Shown: positions 18,763 to 29,627, numbered from the stretch's first letter. The stretch is DNA of 64,000 bases from a gamma proteobacterium NOR5-3 (GCA_000158155.1 DS999405.1:133811-197810), one strand, 5' to 3'. Numbers and translations are program-made. The notes: generated by a model from the letters alone, not told the origin.

Positions 18763-18766
18763 TTAT

Positions 18767-18857
18767 GGAGAAGTGGCCGAGTGGCTGAAGGCGCGCCCCT
18801 GCTAAGGGCGTATACGTTAATAGCGTATCGAGGGTTCGAATCCCTCCTTCTCCGCCA
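18767..18857 (+). tRNA. tRNA-Ser (anticodon GCT)
   Basis: The 91-base sequence folds as a class II tRNA. The acceptor stem is GGAGAAG/CTTCTCC, the anticodon stem CGCCC/GGGCG around the loop CTGCTAA (anticodon GCT, reading AGC/AGU serine codons), the long variable arm ATACG/CGTAT, and the T arm GAGGG-TTCGAAT-CCCTC. The discriminator base is G and the CCA end is encoded. Its own promoter lies just upstream. A tRNA-Ser close to csrA is common in gammaproteobacteria; here a nitroreductase gene is inserted between them. Confidence 0.97.
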
Positions 18858-18895
18858 GCTACGAATCCGCCAGCTACGAATCCGCCAGCTACGAA
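18851..18895 (+). repeat. Perfect 15-bp tandem triplication of the tRNA-Ser 3' end
   Basis: TCCGCCAGCTACGAA is present three times without a mismatch (18851-18865, 18866-18880, 18881-18895). The first copy contains the last 7 bases of the tRNA including CCA, so the tRNA 3' end plus 8 bases of trailer has been copied twice downstream. Confidence 0.95.
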
Positions 18896-18938
18896 AAAGG
18901 CCGGATTCTCTAACTGATTTGAGCCGATCTACGGTCGG

Positions 18939-19613
18939 TTAGTCAAAACCCAAAAACCGCGCTGCCTCATCCACACTCTTGCGTTCAGATACCACCGCAT
19001 TGGCCGGGAAACTCTCATCCGGCCAGCCCAGGGCCACGGCCTTCATGATCACCTGATCGTCAGGAATCTTTGCATGCTCACGTACCACGGGCGACTGCAT
19101 GATGCCCTGGCTGTTGATGACGGCACCTAAGCCGCGGGACCAGGCCGCGTTGACCAGGGCGGTTGTGACCGCACCGCAATCAAAAGCAGTATCGTCGCTG
19201 TCTGCCAGCACGCGATCGTAGGTAACAATGATGCACACCGGCGCATCAAACTGGCGGAAGCCGCGCAGTACCCAGTCCTGGCGTCCCTCTTTGTCTTCCC
19301 GCTCGATACCCATGGCACCAAACAATTGCTTGGCCACGCCCACCTGGCGATCGCGATGCTCTCCGGCAAAGGCCTGGCCAATGCGGAACTCGCGGGAATG
19401 TGGAACGCCAGAGAGGTTGCGTTCCGTATTTCCCTGCCGAATACGATCCAGCACTTCACCGGATACCACGGTGAAGTTCCACGGCTGGGTGTTCATCGAA
19501 GACGGTGAACGCATGGCAATGGTCAAAATCTCTTTTATTAGCGCTTTTGGCACCGGGTCGGGCTTATAGCCGCGTATGCTTCGGCGTCCAAGTAGCACAT
19601 CATCAAACTGCAT
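18939..19613 (-). CDS. Nitroreductase family flavoprotein (second)
   Basis: FMN-dependent oxidoreductase, 224 aa. The N-terminal RRSIRGYKPDPVPK and the flavin-binding AMRSPSSMNTQPWNF are typical. A central VCIIVTYD and a C-terminal VIMKAVALGWPDESFPAN complete the fold. It resembles nitrobenzoate/nitrophenol-type nitroreductases more than the gene at 18013, so the two are distant paralogues on opposite strands either side of the tRNA. GGAG lies 8 bp upstream of the ATG. The flavin reductase-like gene next upstream on the same strand may be functionally linked, but the 91-bp gap makes an operon uncertain. Confidence 0.88.
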   Translation of the reverse strand: MQFDDVLLGRRSIRGYKPDPVPKALIKEILTIAMRSPSSMNTQPWNFTVVSGEVLDRIRQGNTERNLSGVPHSREFRIGQAFAGEHRDRQVGVAKQLFGAMGIEREDKEGRQDWVLRGFRQFDAPVCIIVTYDRVLADSDDTAFDCGAVTTALVNAAWSRGLGAVINSQGIMQSPVVREHAKIPDDQVIMKAVALGWPDESFPANAVVSERKSVDEAARFLGFD

Positions 19614-19704
19614 CTGGATTACTCCATTGGTTATTACGAATGTTTACCGCAGCTTGCGGCTCCGGAATTTGCCAGTAAGACCGTTCAGAAATTTACCCGC
19701 TAAC

Positions 19705-20301
19705 TCAGGGGCGTTCCCGCGTCATCACGCCGCCGAGTACGCCGTAGTCCAGATAGCCCATGCGCGTGAGAGGCTCCATGGCCAGGGTGTCCACAAGCCC
19801 GTTCTTTAGATAGGTATCGTCGATGTGCACAGCAACGACCTGCCCCAGGACGAGGCTCCAGATCATCCCACTGTTATTTTCCCGGGGAAGCTCCACCGTC
19901 TTGAGGTAGCGACACTCCAGATGCGCTCGTGCCTCTGCAACGCGGGGGGCCTTTACCAGTCTGGATTCGCACTCTGTCAGGCCCGCCAGCTCAAATTCAT
20001 TGACGTGAGCCGCTACGTGGCTAGCCGTGGCATTAACTGTGTCGATCAAATCCACCGAGGCGAAGTTGCAGACAAAGTCTCCAGTGACTTCGATGTTGCG
20101 CTGCGAGTCCTTTTTGCTGCCGCTGGAAAATCCCACAATGGCGGGGCTGGTCGCCAGCAGATTAAAGAAGCTGTACGGCGCCAGGTTGGGGGTACCATCT
20201 GCGTCGAGGGAGCTGATCCAGCCTATGGGTCTAGGCGCGACTAAGGCTTTGAGCGGATCATGGGGGAGGCCGTGATCGTTAGCAGCTGTTTCGTAGTACA
20301 T
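19705..20301 (-). CDS. Flavin reductase-like (flavoredoxin-type) FMN-binding protein
   Basis: Split-barrel FMN-binding oxidoreductase, 198 aa from the ATG at 20301. The frame stays open 87 bp further upstream, but MYYETAANDHGLPHDPLKALV is the usual family start and GGAG lies 9 bp before it. The family motif APRPIGWISSLDADGTPNLAPYSFFN is split across residues 21-46, followed by NIEVTGDFVCNFAS and the C-terminal LTRMGYLDYGVL. Such proteins reduce flavin for a partner or act alone on unknown substrates. It is upstream of a nitroreductase on the same strand. Confidence 0.87.
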   Translation of the reverse strand: MYYETAANDHGLPHDPLKALVAPRPIGWISSLDADGTPNLAPYSFFNLLATSPAIVGFSSGSKKDSQRNIEVTGDFVCNFASVDLIDTVNATASHVAAHVNEFELAGLTECESRLVKAPRVAEARAHLECRYLKTVELPRENNSGMIWSLVLGQVVAVHIDDTYLKNGLVDTLAMEPLTRMGYLDYGVLGGVMTRERP

Positions 20302-20489
20302 AGCAGACTCCGTGGCAGTTGGGGCGCGTGCGCATCGGTATTGATAATGAGAGCGGCGCAGTCTGCCAGCGGGCTTGGCCGGGAGCAACTTTTAGCGTGT
20401 TTTGTACTGGCACCTTAAGTTGTCGTCACGAGTTTACAAAGCACCTGCCTAACGGTGTCAATCCTTGGGGGAGTGATGCAGCACACGAC

Positions 20490-20517
20490 AGCGCAGCTCA
20501 GAACCCTGAGCTGCGCT
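20490..20517 (-). terminator. Strong stem-loop downstream of mcr
   Basis: AGCGCAGCTCAG and CTGAGCTGCGCT form a perfect 12-bp stem with a 4-base loop, starting 37 bp after the mcr stop codon. No T run follows on the minus strand. It probably ends or stabilises the pcs-mcr transcript, with Rho or another factor needed for termination. Confidence 0.55.
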
Positions 20518-20553
20518 GCAGATTAGCCGGTCGGTTGCCGGTCTTTCTGTGAA

Positions 20554-23500
20554 TCAGACCGTGACCGCATTACCACGGAAGATCCGCGCCAGATAGCGGC
20601 TTTCCGTCGGGCTTGGCGCCGGCACCGCACATTGCAGCACGGCGTAGACCAGACGCTCCAGTTCTTCCTCCAGCTCACTCTCGCTGGCTGGCTCTTCGGT
20701 CCGTGCGCGGCGCGTCAGCTGCACCTGATTAACTGCGGGTACCGTGGGCAGACGTTCAGTCTCGACACCTAATGTCACGGTAAAGGCATGCAGGGAGTTC
20801 TTGACGAATAGCGCCAGAGCGAACTCTTCGCGCGACGACACAAAAGAGGTGTCCGGGGTAAGCAGCACAATCTGGCAGTTAGGCACCAGCGCCGCACGCC
20901 GCGCCACGCGAAAATGCTGGGTGAGCTGTTCATCAACCAGCTTTGCAAAATCCGTGTGCGAGAGAACCCGCTCCCAGGATCCTTCGCGCTCTGCCGCCAG
21001 CGGGTTATAAGGAAGCCGCGAAAAGGGTGCACTGACCACAACATCAAAACCACCCTGGTTTTGAACCAGGTCGTCCAGCGCGTCTTCGAGATTGTCGCCG
21101 ATGACCCGGACATCGACTTTGGTTTTACCGGTGCCCGGCAGGCTGTGAAGAATCTCCTCCTGCGCCTCTGCCGTTCGCGTCAGGACCGTCAGGCTGGCGA
21201 CTTCACGCTCGATAAAGCCATTGCCGATTGCTGACATTTCCTCGCGCATGGCGTCGCCTATGAGTACCACGCGCTTGCCACCGAGTCTGGCAAGACTCTC
21301 GCGATCGGGTGGCAGGAGCAGCTCGCCCTCGGTTACTGAGCGATCAAACTTCAGGCCGCCGGAGGGGTGGAAGGTTTCGCCACTTGCGATGTCGTCTGCC
21401 AGGTGGAAGACCGTAGAAAGCCCTATTTGCTCGTCGGTGGGCATCTTGTGCAGATGCAGGCGATTAAGAATACCGGCCTCGATGCCGTCAGCCGCTTTCT
21501 TCACGGCTTTTTCATCGAAGAAGGGAGTCGGCGCATCAACGAAGGCTTCCATGAACGCCTCGGCGCTTTCGGGCTTGAACAAACCTCCGGTGACCAGACG
21601 CTTGAGCAACTTGTCCGCCAGGTCCTTGTTCAACAGGTAGGCGGCGGAGTTGCCGCCTTCGCGACTGTCTTCTACCTGAGCACACAGTTTGCCCAGCGCC
21701 TTGCTCTGACCCGCCACGCGCTTCATTTCTGACAGCGCATTCTTGGCCAGAGCAAGAATAGATTCATCCGACACCTTCTCGTCGATTGCGGCCAGAATGG
21801 CCTTGTGAACGAAGTTCAGGCGCTTGTTTTCCAGTACCAGACGTCCGCGACGCTCAAAGAGTCCGGGAGCACCACCCAGACCGCGCAGGCGCGCTCCATC
21901 TACCGGTCCCGGGGCGAGAGCGTTGATACGGATCTCCGGCCCCAGATGTCGCGAGAGAATTTCGGCGAGTACCCGCTGCCCCGCCTTGGATACCGCGTAA
22001 TCCGCACGATTCGGATAGGCCACCGCCACATACTTTTCGCCGCCGAAGTAGCTCGATACATTGAGCACGATGCCATAGCCATTGGCCTTCATTTTCGGGG
22101 CGTACTTGCGAATCAGTGAGTAGTTGGAGATCAGGTTCGCGTACATAGTGCGATTCCACGCCTCCAGCGTCATATCAACGACCATCTCTTCAGCGCCCGA
22201 AATGCCGGCATTGTTAATCAGGAAGTCCACGTGACCGAAGAGCTCTATGGAGTGATCGTAGAGACGCACCAGCGCTTCTTCGTCACCCACATCGATGTCC
22301 GGCAGAATGTGCACGCGCTGATGTGCATTGGGATAACCGACTGCGCGCAGCTCCTCGACGATGCCGTTGCGGGCTTCTTCGAGTTTTTCCTTGCTCCGTG
22401 CGGAGAGCAGAACCCGGGCCCCGGCAATGGCCAGAAAACGCCCCAGTTGCAGTCCAATGCCCAGGCTGCCCCCCGTAATAACGGCGGTGCGACCTTTATG
22501 CAGACCTGGTAGCACCCGCTGTATAGATTGCGGCATGCTGCCTTTGCCGGTGGCGCGTTTGATACTTTCGGGAACCCATAGGTTGATAGGGTCCATGCGG
22601 CGCACTCTGTTGGTCAGGGTGGCGGCCCAGTCTGCGGTAAACGTCAGATTGTCTTCTTCGTCATTGTCATAGCGCACCAGCTGGTTGGGCAGCATAGCCC
22701 ACTGGCGTTCACCTTTTTTACGCATTTGTCGATCTTCGTGGCGCCAGATACGAATCAAGGCCTCGATGGCTGCGCGTTTTACTTCATTGAGGTAATCACC
22801 GTGGCCGTCTGTAGGGTTCGTGACGTAGGTCAGCGCGGGCGCCTCATCCAACATTCCCCAGCGATCCAGGTTGATGGCCAGTTGGGCCGCAAAGGCGACC
22901 GGTGACACAATTTCGTCCCGCACAAAGGCTTCGACGTCGTCGTCGCCGGCGGTACTCAAGGAGTAACCATGCTGTCCGTTGCCCGACCGCGGTAGCACTA
23001 CGATGCCATCGAGTCGACCGAAGTGATCGCGAATATAATCGAAGCAGCGGTCGGCAGATTCCCGGCGCAGAGGCTCCAGGTGCAGCAGATGGATACTGTC
23101 CAGCCCCCGCGAAGCGATGAGCGAGCGCGCGTAGCCCAGAGACTCCAGGCTACGGAATGCCAGCACCACTTTGGCGCCGCTGACTATATGACGCTCGGAA
23201 AATGCCAGCGCATCCTCGTAATCGCTGCCCGCCAGAACAAAAACCACCTGACCGCTGAGATCCTCAAGGCGTTTGTCCGGCCAGGACACCAGCTTGGAAC
23301 GGCTCTGTGCGGGAACCTGCATCCCGTTGGTCACCTCGATATGGTGGCCCGATAAGGCGGCTGATTCACCACAGGCGAGCCAGGTAACAGTCGATGCCAC
23401 ATCGTTCGGTGTGGGGTAGCGGTACTCAAATTCACCCTCGGGGTTTTCCCGGCGGGTAATCATCAGGTCACGGAATTCCTGCGAAGTAGTTCCCGCCGGC

Positions 23501-24198
23501 GCACTTTGCAAGGCGTCCATGTTGCCAAAGACTGTGTCGATACGCTCCGATTCGATGGGCCCGGGAAACAGCGTGTTTACGCGAATACCATGCTCTTCAC
23601 CGAGTTCCTTGGCCAGTCCGATGGAGAGGGCATTGAGGCCGGACTTGGGTACCACGTAGGGGATGCGTCCGTAATAATGAGTGCGCGAAAAAATGGTTGA
23701 TACGTTGACGATGGAGCCGCCCCGGACCATGTGCGGGACGGCGGCCCGGGTCATATTCCAGGGACCCGCGAGCAGATTCATGGCTGCGTCAAACATTGTT
23801 TCGTCATCGCCGCGCGCTAATCGCTCGGACTCCGAGAAGGGGATTTCGCGCAAAGTTCGTCGTGGCCCGGCACCGCCTGCGTTATTCACAAGAACATCGA
23901 TTTTGCCAAACTGCTCCACCGCGCTCGCAACGATACGCCGGCAAACATCTGCCTTGGCGCTGTCGCCGATGGCAATCAGGATTTTTTCCCGGTCAAAACC
24001 CTCGCCTACCAACTCCTCGACAAAGCTCTTGAGCTTGGGCTCGTTACGCCCGGTCATCACCAGTTTTGCGCCCTCACGCAGCAGGTTTCTACTGACGAAG
24101 GCGCCGATGTTGCCGGCCGCCCCCGTGAGGATAACCACCTTGTTGTCGAGGCGCGCGCCACTGGTGCTGTGTGTTTGTGTCGTGTTTTGATTATTCAT
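20554..24198 (-). CDS. mcr: Bifunctional malonyl-CoA reductase (3-hydroxypropionate forming)
   Basis: NADPH-dependent enzyme reducing malonyl-CoA first to malonate semialdehyde and then to 3-hydroxypropionate. It is 1214 aa, close to the Chloroflexus enzyme (about 1220 aa), and is built from SDR-type halves. The N-terminal half, known in the family to reduce the semialdehyde, has the cofactor loop TGAAGNIGAF near residues 25-34, NNAGGAG near 105, and the catalytic YVVPK. The C-terminal half, known to act on malonyl-CoA, has TGGSLGIGLQLG near 570, NNAGISG and the catalytic YAVSK. Its ATG overlaps the pcs stop by 4 bp (ATGA), so the two are translationally coupled. 3-hydroxypropionate made here is the substrate of Pcs. 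A perfect stem-loop lies downstream. Confidence 0.95.
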   Translation of the reverse strand: MNNQNTTQTHSTSGARLDNKVVILTGAAGNIGAFVSRNLLREGAKLVMTGRNEPKLKSFVEELVGEGFDREKILIAIGDSAKADVCRRIVASAVEQFGKIDVLVNNAGGAGPRRTLREIPFSESERLARGDDETMFDAAMNLLAGPWNMTRAAVPHMVRGGSIVNVSTIFSRTHYYGRIPYVVPKSGLNALSIGLAKELGEEHGIRVNTLFPGPIESERIDTVFGNMDALQSAPAGTTSQEFRDLMITRRENPEGEFEYRYPTPNDVASTVTWLACGESAALSGHHIEVTNGMQVPAQSRSKLVSWPDKRLEDLSGQVVFVLAGSDYEDALAFSERHIVSGAKVVLAFRSLESLGYARSLIASRGLDSIHLLHLEPLRRESADRCFDYIRDHFGRLDGIVVLPRSGNGQHGYSLSTAGDDDVEAFVRDEIVSPVAFAAQLAINLDRWGMLDEAPALTYVTNPTDGHGDYLNEVKRAAIEALIRIWRHEDRQMRKKGERQWAMLPNQLVRYDNDEEDNLTFTADWAATLTNRVRRMDPINLWVPESIKRATGKGSMPQSIQRVLPGLHKGRTAVITGGSLGIGLQLGRFLAIAGARVLLSARSKEKLEEARNGIVEELRAVGYPNAHQRVHILPDIDVGDEEALVRLYDHSIELFGHVDFLINNAGISGAEEMVVDMTLEAWNRTMYANLISNYSLIRKYAPKMKANGYGIVLNVSSYFGGEKYVAVAYPNRADYAVSKAGQRVLAEILSRHLGPEIRINALAPGPVDGARLRGLGGAPGLFERRGRLVLENKRLNFVHKAILAAIDEKVSDESILALAKNALSEMKRVAGQSKALGKLCAQVEDSREGGNSAAYLLNKDLADKLLKRLVTGGLFKPESAEAFMEAFVDAPTPFFDEKAVKKAADGIEAGILNRLHLHKMPTDEQIGLSTVFHLADDIASGETFHPSGGLKFDRSVTEGELLLPPDRESLARLGGKRVVLIGDAMREEMSAIGNGFIEREVASLTVLTRTAEAQEEILHSLPGTGKTKVDVRVIGDNLEDALDDLVQNQGGFDVVVSAPFSRLPYNPLAAEREGSWERVLSHTDFAKLVDEQLTQHFRVARRAALVPNCQIVLLTPDTSFVSSREEFALALFVKNSLHAFTVTLGVETERLPTVPAVNQVQLTRRARTEEPASESELEEELERLVYAVLQCAVPAPSPTESRYLARIFRGNAVTV

Positions 24199-27100
24199 CG
24201 CAGTGCTCCTGCTGATCCGGTGTCGATATGAGCGAAGCTCTCGCCTCGCTGTTCGGCTTCGCGAATAGCCCAGGCGCGATAGAGTTCATCCCGCGTCTTG
24301 AGCCCCGAGCGGGGAAGGCCGTGCGTGGCGACGTAATTGGCGCCCGCATGACGGTTTTCCCACATGGCCTGATGGGCCTCGGCTATCTCAGGCAGGGGCA
24401 CTGCGACCGGTGGCATGACATCGATCATGCCGGCGGCAATACGTTCCTGCATCTCTGCGAATTCCCGCGCTGTATTGAGGTGGGTGCCTCGAATCTCAGC
24501 ACTGGGCATCAATATACGGCGCTGGCGCATCCACACCTGCGGCGCATAAAAACTGAAGCGACGACCCGACAGGTCCTCGGCATAAACGACTTTTCCTATG
24601 TTAGGTTTGACCAGAGAGGTCGCCAGACCCAGGCCATCGCGGTGCGCTCGCTCGAATACCACATCCGGCAGACCCCGACGGTCCAGCGTGTTACGCAGGA
24701 ACGGCGCGATCGCCGAGCCAATAGGTTTCAGCGTGCGGTCCGAGAAGCGGCGCACGGCTTCCTTGAACGCCTCGGATTCGGTAAACGGGTCGGGGAGAGC
24801 CGGGAACGGTCCGGGTGGATCAAAGTCATCGCCCAGCTTTCGGGCAATCGCATCGATGCTCACGACGCCGGTGAGTCGCGTGCCAAACCCCAGTGACGTG
24901 ACAAACTCCCGCTGCGCTGCGTTGTCGGCCAGTACGGCAACCTGTGCGCCGAGACTGCAGCCCACTTCGATAGCTTCGATGGCAACGGGATCGACGACCC
25001 CATCCTCGGCACCGGGGCCATAGATAACCAGCAGCGTGTTACCCGCACGCAGATTCGCGCGCTCGAACATGGCACTTGGGCTGGCGTGGCCGGGTTTGCC
25101 CATAAACGAAAATCGGTAACCCGAAGACGCGCCGTAAAAGGTCAGCACACCGCCGTCACCGAGCAACTGGAACGAGCGCGGAAAGGCGTTCTCCCCGGCG
25201 TGCGATACTACGTAATCGATATCGCCGCCGGCCTGCGCTGTGGCTTCTGCAACGAAAGCTTCGCCGGCCGCTTCCCAGTCCTTCCATGCAGACTGGGACT
25301 CAGGCACCGGCGTAAAGATCTGGCTCCAGCGCTCATCCTTGCGATTGATGGGCTCACCACCAAACTGTCGCACGCGCTCGCCACGCTCCGCTGATGACAC
25401 CATGCCAACAACGGCCAGCCCGCTTTGCCGCGCTGTGCGCAGGCAATCAAGACCCGTTCCCGTCGAGGCGCCTTCGACAAACAGGCGGCGCTTTGGCTGG
25501 ATGTTGAGTGTGGTAAACAGCGCGCGATGGATGGTGCCCAGCGTGAGTCCGTAGGAGCCGGCTTCTTCAATGGTGAGACTGGGTAGTTTGGGATGCAACT
25601 GCGGACCCTGCACCACCAGGAACTGGGCGTGACTGCCGTCGTTCTGCTCGTAGCCCTGGATTCGGAAGTCGGCCGCCATAGGGTCCAGACCCTGATCCGG
25701 GGAGAGCAGCTCGCTTTGGCCCGAATAAATGGTTACCAACTGGCCCACAGACAGTCGTCCTTCACGCACCAGCTCTTCGCCGAGCTGCGCCACCATGGCG
25801 ACGCCGCCGGAGCCGGTGACCTGCACATCCGCGTCCCGGGCATCAAAGGGTGAAACCGGAATTCCGGTAATCGCCCAGATGTCGTTGAAGTTCATCTCTG
25901 AGGCGAGCACGAAAACGAGTGCTTCGTTCGGTCCGGGCTTCGGCGTTGGGACAACCAAAAGCTTTTCCGCATCCTTGGGGTCCGCATGCGCAGGAGCGCC
26001 GGTGTCGCGGTGCTTGGCGACGCCCATGCCGTACTGGTAGCGCGGCACGGGTGTCACGCCGGCGAAGAAGGGGGCTTCCAGGGGAAGAAGATCGCCCCGG
26101 TCCTCCAACTCGGCGCGTTGCTCGGCCGAGGCGTCCGGTGTGACCGGCGTGTACTTGATGGGTAGGGCGGCGCTGCGCCGCTCCAGAAAAGCGCTGATGC
26201 CTACGGGGCCTGCCGCTGGATCGCAAACCGCTTCGGCAAACAGTTTGGCTTCGTGTTTGAGTCCTGCTGACTGCCCGTGCTCGGCGCCGTAACGGATGGC
26301 ATCGAGCACCCGGGCCAGACACTGTGCGCGACCTCCGGCTTCAAGCTGGGAGAAGGTGCTGCGCAGACGCGGATCGCCGAGCAGATTCTCGTCAATGGTC
26401 AGCGCATCCTCGCGAGTATCCAGATACTCCCGCTGCCTCAGCAAGGCGGCGGCGATGCCGCCCGTCCCCAAAAAGTGTTCCCGAAGCATAGCCATGGCGA
26501 CTTCCACAGCGCTGAGCCCGGGTTGATCAACGATGTGATCGACCAGGCCGCAGGCGCTGGCTTCCCTGGCATCGATATTGCGGCCAGAGGCAATCAATTG
26601 AATGGCATCAATCAGGCCTTCGCGCCCACCACGCTGATTCAGTCGACGGACCAGGCGTTGGGTGCCGCCATACCCCGGAAGCAGATTAAGATTGATTTCG
26701 GGCTGGCCGAATTTTGCCTGGGGGTCGGCGACAATATAGCCACAGGCGAGCGCCAACTCACAGCCACCACCCAGCGCGGGGCCATTTACCGCCGCGATAA
26801 CCGGCTTGCCCAGGTTTTCCAGTACGGAGAATGCCGTATGGGCCGCGTTCGGCGGCGTCTGCGCAGACTCCAGATCGCCGGCCTCGCCGATCTCCAGCAG
26901 CTCTTTGACGTCGGCTCCAGCGACGAAAGCGTTGCGTGCGCCCGTGACAACCAGGGCCTCTATGCGATCCTGATGGGCAATATGCTGCAGCACGGTGTTT
27001 AGTTCATCCAGCGATCGCTCGTTTAATGAGTTTACCGGCGGTGAATCAATTACCAGCAGCGCGGCATAACGCCCCGGTGCGATTTCGTGTGTTTCCAGAC

Positions 27101-29627
27101 GCAAAAAGCGGTAACTCTGGACGATTTCCCGGGCCTGAGTTAACTGACCAAAGGATTTCCAACCTGCCACGATCGTCTGGATTTCTGGCACCACTTCGGG
27201 GTTGCGCAACGTAGACAGGTCGCCCAGGGGTTCATCCAGAAGCACGGCGCGCAAGGTGCGACGCAGGTACTTGCCCGAGCGTGTTTCTGGAAAGCCCGGG
27301 ACGACGAGAAAGTCTGAGGGGACCGCGGTCGCTCCTTTTTCACTGCGCACCAGGCCCGCCAAACGGGTGAAATCATCGTCGCCCAAGCGAGATCCCGGCG
27401 CAGCAATGAGAAAAGCGACGGGGGTTTCCCCTTTTTCATCGTGCGGAGCGCCGACTACCACCACGTTTCCGAGCGGTGAATCTTTGCGCAGAGTCTTGTC
27501 GCGCAGTATCGCGCCCTCGATTTCTTCGGTGCCGATACGATGGCCCGAGACGTTGATCACATCATCTGAGCGGCCGTGCAGAGTGAACGCGCCGTCATCG
27601 TGACGCCTGGCGTAATCCCCCTGGGTGTAGGCCAGGCCATCGGCCCATCGATTGAAGTACACATCGCTAAAGCGGGCGATGTCCCCGCGCCAGCTGTCGC
27701 TGCCCAGGTTCTGTGCATCGCCCCAGATCGTGCGCGCCAGATAAGGGTAGGGCTGGGTGATGACCAGTTCGCCTTTCTCGCCGGTTTCGGCGGATCGCCA
27801 GGCGCTCGCACGACCGTCGGCGTCGGTTTCTGTGGCAATTCGCACTTCGGCCTGAATCCACGGTAAAGGCCAGGTTTTGGCGTCGGGCTTAAGATCATTG
27901 AAGTCTCCCCAGGGACAGGAGAACACCATGCCCCCGTGCTCTGTCGCCCAATAGGAATTGATGTAGTGCTCGCAGATGCGCTCCATACCGAACTGCTGCA
28001 CCGCGGGTGAGACCGGCTCTGCGCAGAAGGTCGCGACTTTCACGCCGCTCATGTCGTAGGCGGACATGTCGTCGACGCTCGCCGGGTCGGTCATTACGGC
28101 CTTAAGGAAGGTCGAGCCTGCCTTGAAGATGCTGGCCTGATGGCGCTCGATGATGGAGGAAAAACGCCCGGCGTGCGGAAACAGGGGGGACCCTTCGGAG
28201 ATGATCGTCGCCATACCCAGCGCCAGTGGCGCCGCCACCAGGTAAGCCTGGCCGGTAATCCACCCGGGGTCGCCTACCACGTAAATGCGGTCATCTGTGT
28301 CTGCATCAAACACCATACGCATGCTGTGCGAAATCCCAGCCAGCCAGCCACCGTGCGTATGCACCACACCCTTGGGTTTACCCGTGGAGCCCGAGGTGTA
28401 AATGATAAACAATGGCCAGTCGGCTTCGACGGGTAAAGCCGGATGGGACGCATTAAGCGCCTTCCACAGGTCGCGACCCGCGAGCTTTTGCAATTCACCG
28501 GGATTGGTGGCGATAAAGCCGGACTCCGCCGCTGCGGCCAGCACCCGGTCGGTGGCCTGTGCCACAAGATCATGGGACCAGTGGTCCCTGGCCTGACGCA
28601 CAATATCCTGTCCGGTGTAGCGCACCACCACGACCGTATCGACGGTATGGGTCACGCCGGCCAGTTCTCTTGCCACCGTGGTACGCAGTTCCGCTGAACG
28701 TTCCGCACTGATGTTGGTCTCCACCGCCAGCGCGCCTCCGAGCTCACGCATCAGGTCGCTGCGTTCAATGGTGATTTCACCCTGCAGGCCACTTTGGACA
28801 GCGGCTGCGATACGGTTCCGGGCGTCATTGTCCAGGGTGAATCCCGCGAGTACTTCCTCAAGGCAGGACAGGGCAGAGGGGAGTGGGATAAAGTTGTCCA
28901 GCGCCTGGTCGGTGTAGCTTTCTTTGTAGGGCACGACCTCGGCGTTTCGATAACCGCCGTCGGCGGTGATCACGATTTTGGCACCCGCATCGTAAATGCG
29001 ATCAGACAGCGTTTTTGCGGAAAACCCCCCAAACACCGGTGTGTAGATGATGCCAAGGCGCTTGGCGGCCTCGGTGTAGTAAATCTGTTCGAGAATATTG
29101 GGGAGGTTAAGTGCGATGCGATCTCCCTGGCCCAGGCCCAGCGAGTGCAAGACTTCCGCGCGCAGGACGGTTTCGAGCAGCAGTTGTCGGTAGCTGACGG
29201 TGACTTCCTGCACCGGGCCGCCTTTGCCGTTGTTCCGTGAGGGATCCCAGCGGTCGCCCTCGAAAACAATCGCGACGCGCTCGCCGTTGTTCAGCAGTAG
29301 GTGTCGATCGACTTCGTTGAAGCAGGCGTTGGTTTTAGCGCCCTGATACCAGCGATAGAAGGGTGCATCGCTGTCATCGAGGGCCTTGCTCCAGGGTTGC
29401 CAGTCTTTCGCCTGCGGGTTATCGACCGGCGCGTCCCCGGAACTGCCCAAACCCTGCCACTGGCCGGCCTGGTCCCGACGAACCCAGTCTTTGCCGTCGA
29501 ACCAGTGAAGTTCCCGGGAAGCGACATTGCCATGATATGCACCGGGGTCGGCGCAGACCCGATCCCGGTGCGCCTGTTCGTCAGACGCGCTGGAAAGCCG
29601 CCCCCAGCGGTTTGAGTATTCTGGCAC
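24195..29627 (-). CDS. pcs: Trifunctional propionyl-CoA synthase
   Basis: Single chain that activates 3-hydroxypropionate to its CoA ester, dehydrates it to acrylyl-CoA and reduces this to propionyl-CoA with NADPH. It is 1810 aa, matching the family (about 1820). The acyl-CoA synthetase part carries [11 protein letters not shown] near residue 410 and the catalytic lysine in SGKYLRR near 786. The enoyl-CoA hydratase part begins near 870, with [22 protein letters not shown] and [16 protein letters not shown] providing both expected glutamates. The medium-chain reductase part runs from about 1270 to the end, with [11 protein letters not shown]. The start is GTG at 29627 with GAGGG 7 bp upstream. 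It is the first gene of the pcs-mcr operon. The enzyme is known to channel toxic acrylyl-CoA within a closed compartment. Confidence 0.95.
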   Translation of the reverse strand: MPEYSNRWGRLSSASDEQAHRDRVCADPGAYHGNVASRELHWFDGKDWVRRDQAGQWQGLGSSGDAPVDNPQAKDWQPWSKALDDSDAPFYRWYQGAKTNACFNEVDRHLLLNNGERVAIVFEGDRWDPSRNNGKGGPVQEVTVSYRQLLLETVLRAEVLHSLGLGQGDRIALNLPNILEQIYYTEAAKRLGIIYTPVFGGFSAKTLSDRIYDAGAKIVITADGGYRNAEVVPYKESYTDQALDNFIPLPSALSCLEEVLAGFTLDNDARNRIAAAVQSGLQGEITIERSDLMRELGGALAVETNISAERSAELRTTVARELAGVTHTVDTVVVVRYTGQDIVRQARDHWSHDLVAQATDRVLAAAAESGFIATNPGELQKLAGRDLWKALNASHPALPVEADWPLFIIYTSGSTGKPKGVVHTHGGWLAGISHSMRMVFDADTDDRIYVVGDPGWITGQAYLVAAPLALGMATIISEGSPLFPHAGRFSSIIERHQASIFKAGSTFLKAVMTDPASVDDMSAYDMSGVKVATFCAEPVSPAVQQFGMERICEHYINSYWATEHGGMVFSCPWGDFNDLKPDAKTWPLPWIQAEVRIATETDADGRASAWRSAETGEKGELVITQPYPYLARTIWGDAQNLGSDSWRGDIARFSDVYFNRWADGLAYTQGDYARRHDDGAFTLHGRSDDVINVSGHRIGTEEIEGAILRDKTLRKDSPLGNVVVVGAPHDEKGETPVAFLIAAPGSRLGDDDFTRLAGLVRSEKGATAVPSDFLVVPGFPETRSGKYLRRTLRAVLLDEPLGDLSTLRNPEVVPEIQTIVAGWKSFGQLTQAREIVQSYRFLRLETHEIAPGRYAALLVIDSPPVNSLNERSLDELNTVLQHIAHQDRIEALVVTGARNAFVAGADVKELLEIGEAGDLESAQTPPNAAHTAFSVLENLGKPVIAAVNGPALGGGCELALACGYIVADPQAKFGQPEINLNLLPGYGGTQRLVRRLNQRGGREGLIDAIQLIASGRNIDAREASACGLVDHIVDQPGLSAVEVAMAMLREHFLGTGGIAAALLRQREYLDTREDALTIDENLLGDPRLRSTFSQLEAGGRAQCLARVLDAIRYGAEHGQSAGLKHEAKLFAEAVCDPAAGPVGISAFLERRSAALPIKYTPVTPDASAEQRAELEDRGDLLPLEAPFFAGVTPVPRYQYGMGVAKHRDTGAPAHADPKDAEKLLVVPTPKPGPNEALVFVLASEMNFNDIWAITGIPVSPFDARDADVQVTGSGGVAMVAQLGEELVREGRLSVGQLVTIYSGQSELLSPDQGLDPMAADFRIQGYEQNDGSHAQFLVVQGPQLHPKLPSLTIEEAGSYGLTLGTIHRALFTTLNIQPKRRLFVEGASTGTGLDCLRTARQSGLAVVGMVSSAERGERVRQFGGEPINRKDERWSQIFTPVPESQSAWKDWEAAGEAFVAEATAQAGGDIDYVVSHAGENAFPRSFQLLGDGGVLTFYGASSGYRFSFMGKPGHASPSAMFERANLRAGNTLLVIYGPGAEDGVVDPVAIEAIEVGCSLGAQVAVLADNAAQREFVTSLGFGTRLTGVVSIDAIARKLGDDFDPPGPFPALPDPFTESEAFKEAVRRFSDRTLKPIGSAIAPFLRNTLDRRGLPDVVFERAHRDGLGLATSLVKPNIGKVVYAEDLSGRRFSFYAPQVWMRQRRILMPSAEIRGTHLNTAREFAEMQERIAAGMIDVMPPVAVPLPEIAEAHQAMWENRHAGANYVATHGLPRSGLKTRDELYRAWAIREAEQRGESFAHIDTGSAGALR

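Noticed and set aside
18851-18895. Tandem repeats as a CRISPR array or phage attachment site
   Set aside because: Units are contiguous without spacers, only 15 bp long, and no cas gene, integrase or foreign-looking segment is adjacent.
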